Origin: Alkalihalobacterium elongatum | Lineage (GTDB): Bacteria > Bacillota > Bacilli > Bacillales > Bacillaceae_F | Direction of reading: 5' to 3' | Length of the DNA: 64,000 bases | NCBI RefSeq assembly: GCF_019024285.1 | Contig: NZ_WMKZ01000018.1 | Span: 21,216-85,215 of the forward strand | Part shown: in pieces, positions 63,998 through 64,000 of the stretch | Numbering within the stretch: position 1 is the stretch's first letter | Layout: every line of letters starts with the position of its first letter | The notes under the pieces: generated by a model | Databases searched by the model: none | What the model was told of the DNA's origin: nothing | What the model saw: the letters and a program-made list of their open reading frames with translations, nothing else | Made by a program: the position numbers and the translations under genes

Positions 63998-64000
63998 TTT

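Overview
The window looks like a stretch of chromosome from a low-G+C, endospore-forming Bacillaceae species. It holds sigF/spoIIAA/spoIIAB, a complete spoVA operon, spoIIM, dacF and a previously easy-to-miss mciZ. The gene order on the left half (scpB-scpA-DUF309-ribT-rib operon-ppiB ... lysA-spoVA-sigF operon-dacF-pdp-pnp-deoB-xerD-yqzK-fur-spoIIM-endoQ-nudF-mciZ) is the Bacillus subtilis order with small substitutions. A C30 carotenoid locus on the right suggests a pigmented Bacillus relative. No rRNA, tRNA, transposase, phage gene or CRISPR array was seen.

Layout. 1-6.4 kb: chromosome segregation (scpAB) and a riboflavin operon behind an FMN riboswitch and a sigma-A promoter. 6.6-10.1 kb: ppiB, then bioY and bioDA divergently transcribed from a gap carrying two BirA-like operators. 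10.06-10.38 kb: two adjacent structured repeat modules and a terminator. 10.4-13 kb: an NlpC/P60-LysM wall hydrolase and lysA. 13.4-21.5 kb: sporulation block (spoVAA-AF, sigF operon, dacF) with recognisable sigma-G, sigma-H and sigma-F promoters. 21.7-26 kb: nucleoside catabolism (pdp, two tandem purine nucleoside phosphorylases, deoB). 26-31.8 kb: xerD, yqzK, fur with a Per/Fur-type box, spoIIM and mciZ with sigma-E-like promoters, endonuclease Q, nudF, DUF3866. 31.9-36.7 kb: a TlpA-like thioredoxin, uppP, and a COG0523 GTPase divergent from a permease/DUF1980 pair around a Zur-like palindrome. 36.7-44.5 kb: stand-alone trpB, cimA, a thiolase, a cstA operon with two small unknown genes, and a free EIIA-Glc protein. 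44.8-47.2 kb: purine riboswitch-xpt-purine permease. 47.3-55.5 kb: two convergent carotenoid operons. 55.6-57.1 kb: second purine riboswitch with an AzgA-type permease. 57.1-64 kb: an MFS exporter, a PC4/YdbC protein, a zinc-ribbon protein with an HtrA-like protease, and a second permease/DUF1980 pair.

How the genes work together. The carotenoid operons jointly encode CrtM, three CrtI/CrtN-family oxidoreductases, a CruF-type hydratase, a glycosyltransferase and an acyltransferase, enough for a glycosylated and acylated C30 (apo)carotenoid. Both operon promoters carry the same tandem 11-bp direct repeats, the architecture known for CarH-type B12 photoreceptor operators, so the two arms are probably co-regulated, perhaps by light. 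The nucleoside operon contains one canonical purine nucleoside phosphorylase and a second copy in which the two residues that read the purine base are changed, suggesting a specificity switch. Two riboswitch-controlled purine uptake units, xpt and the phosphorylases together form a purine salvage theme.
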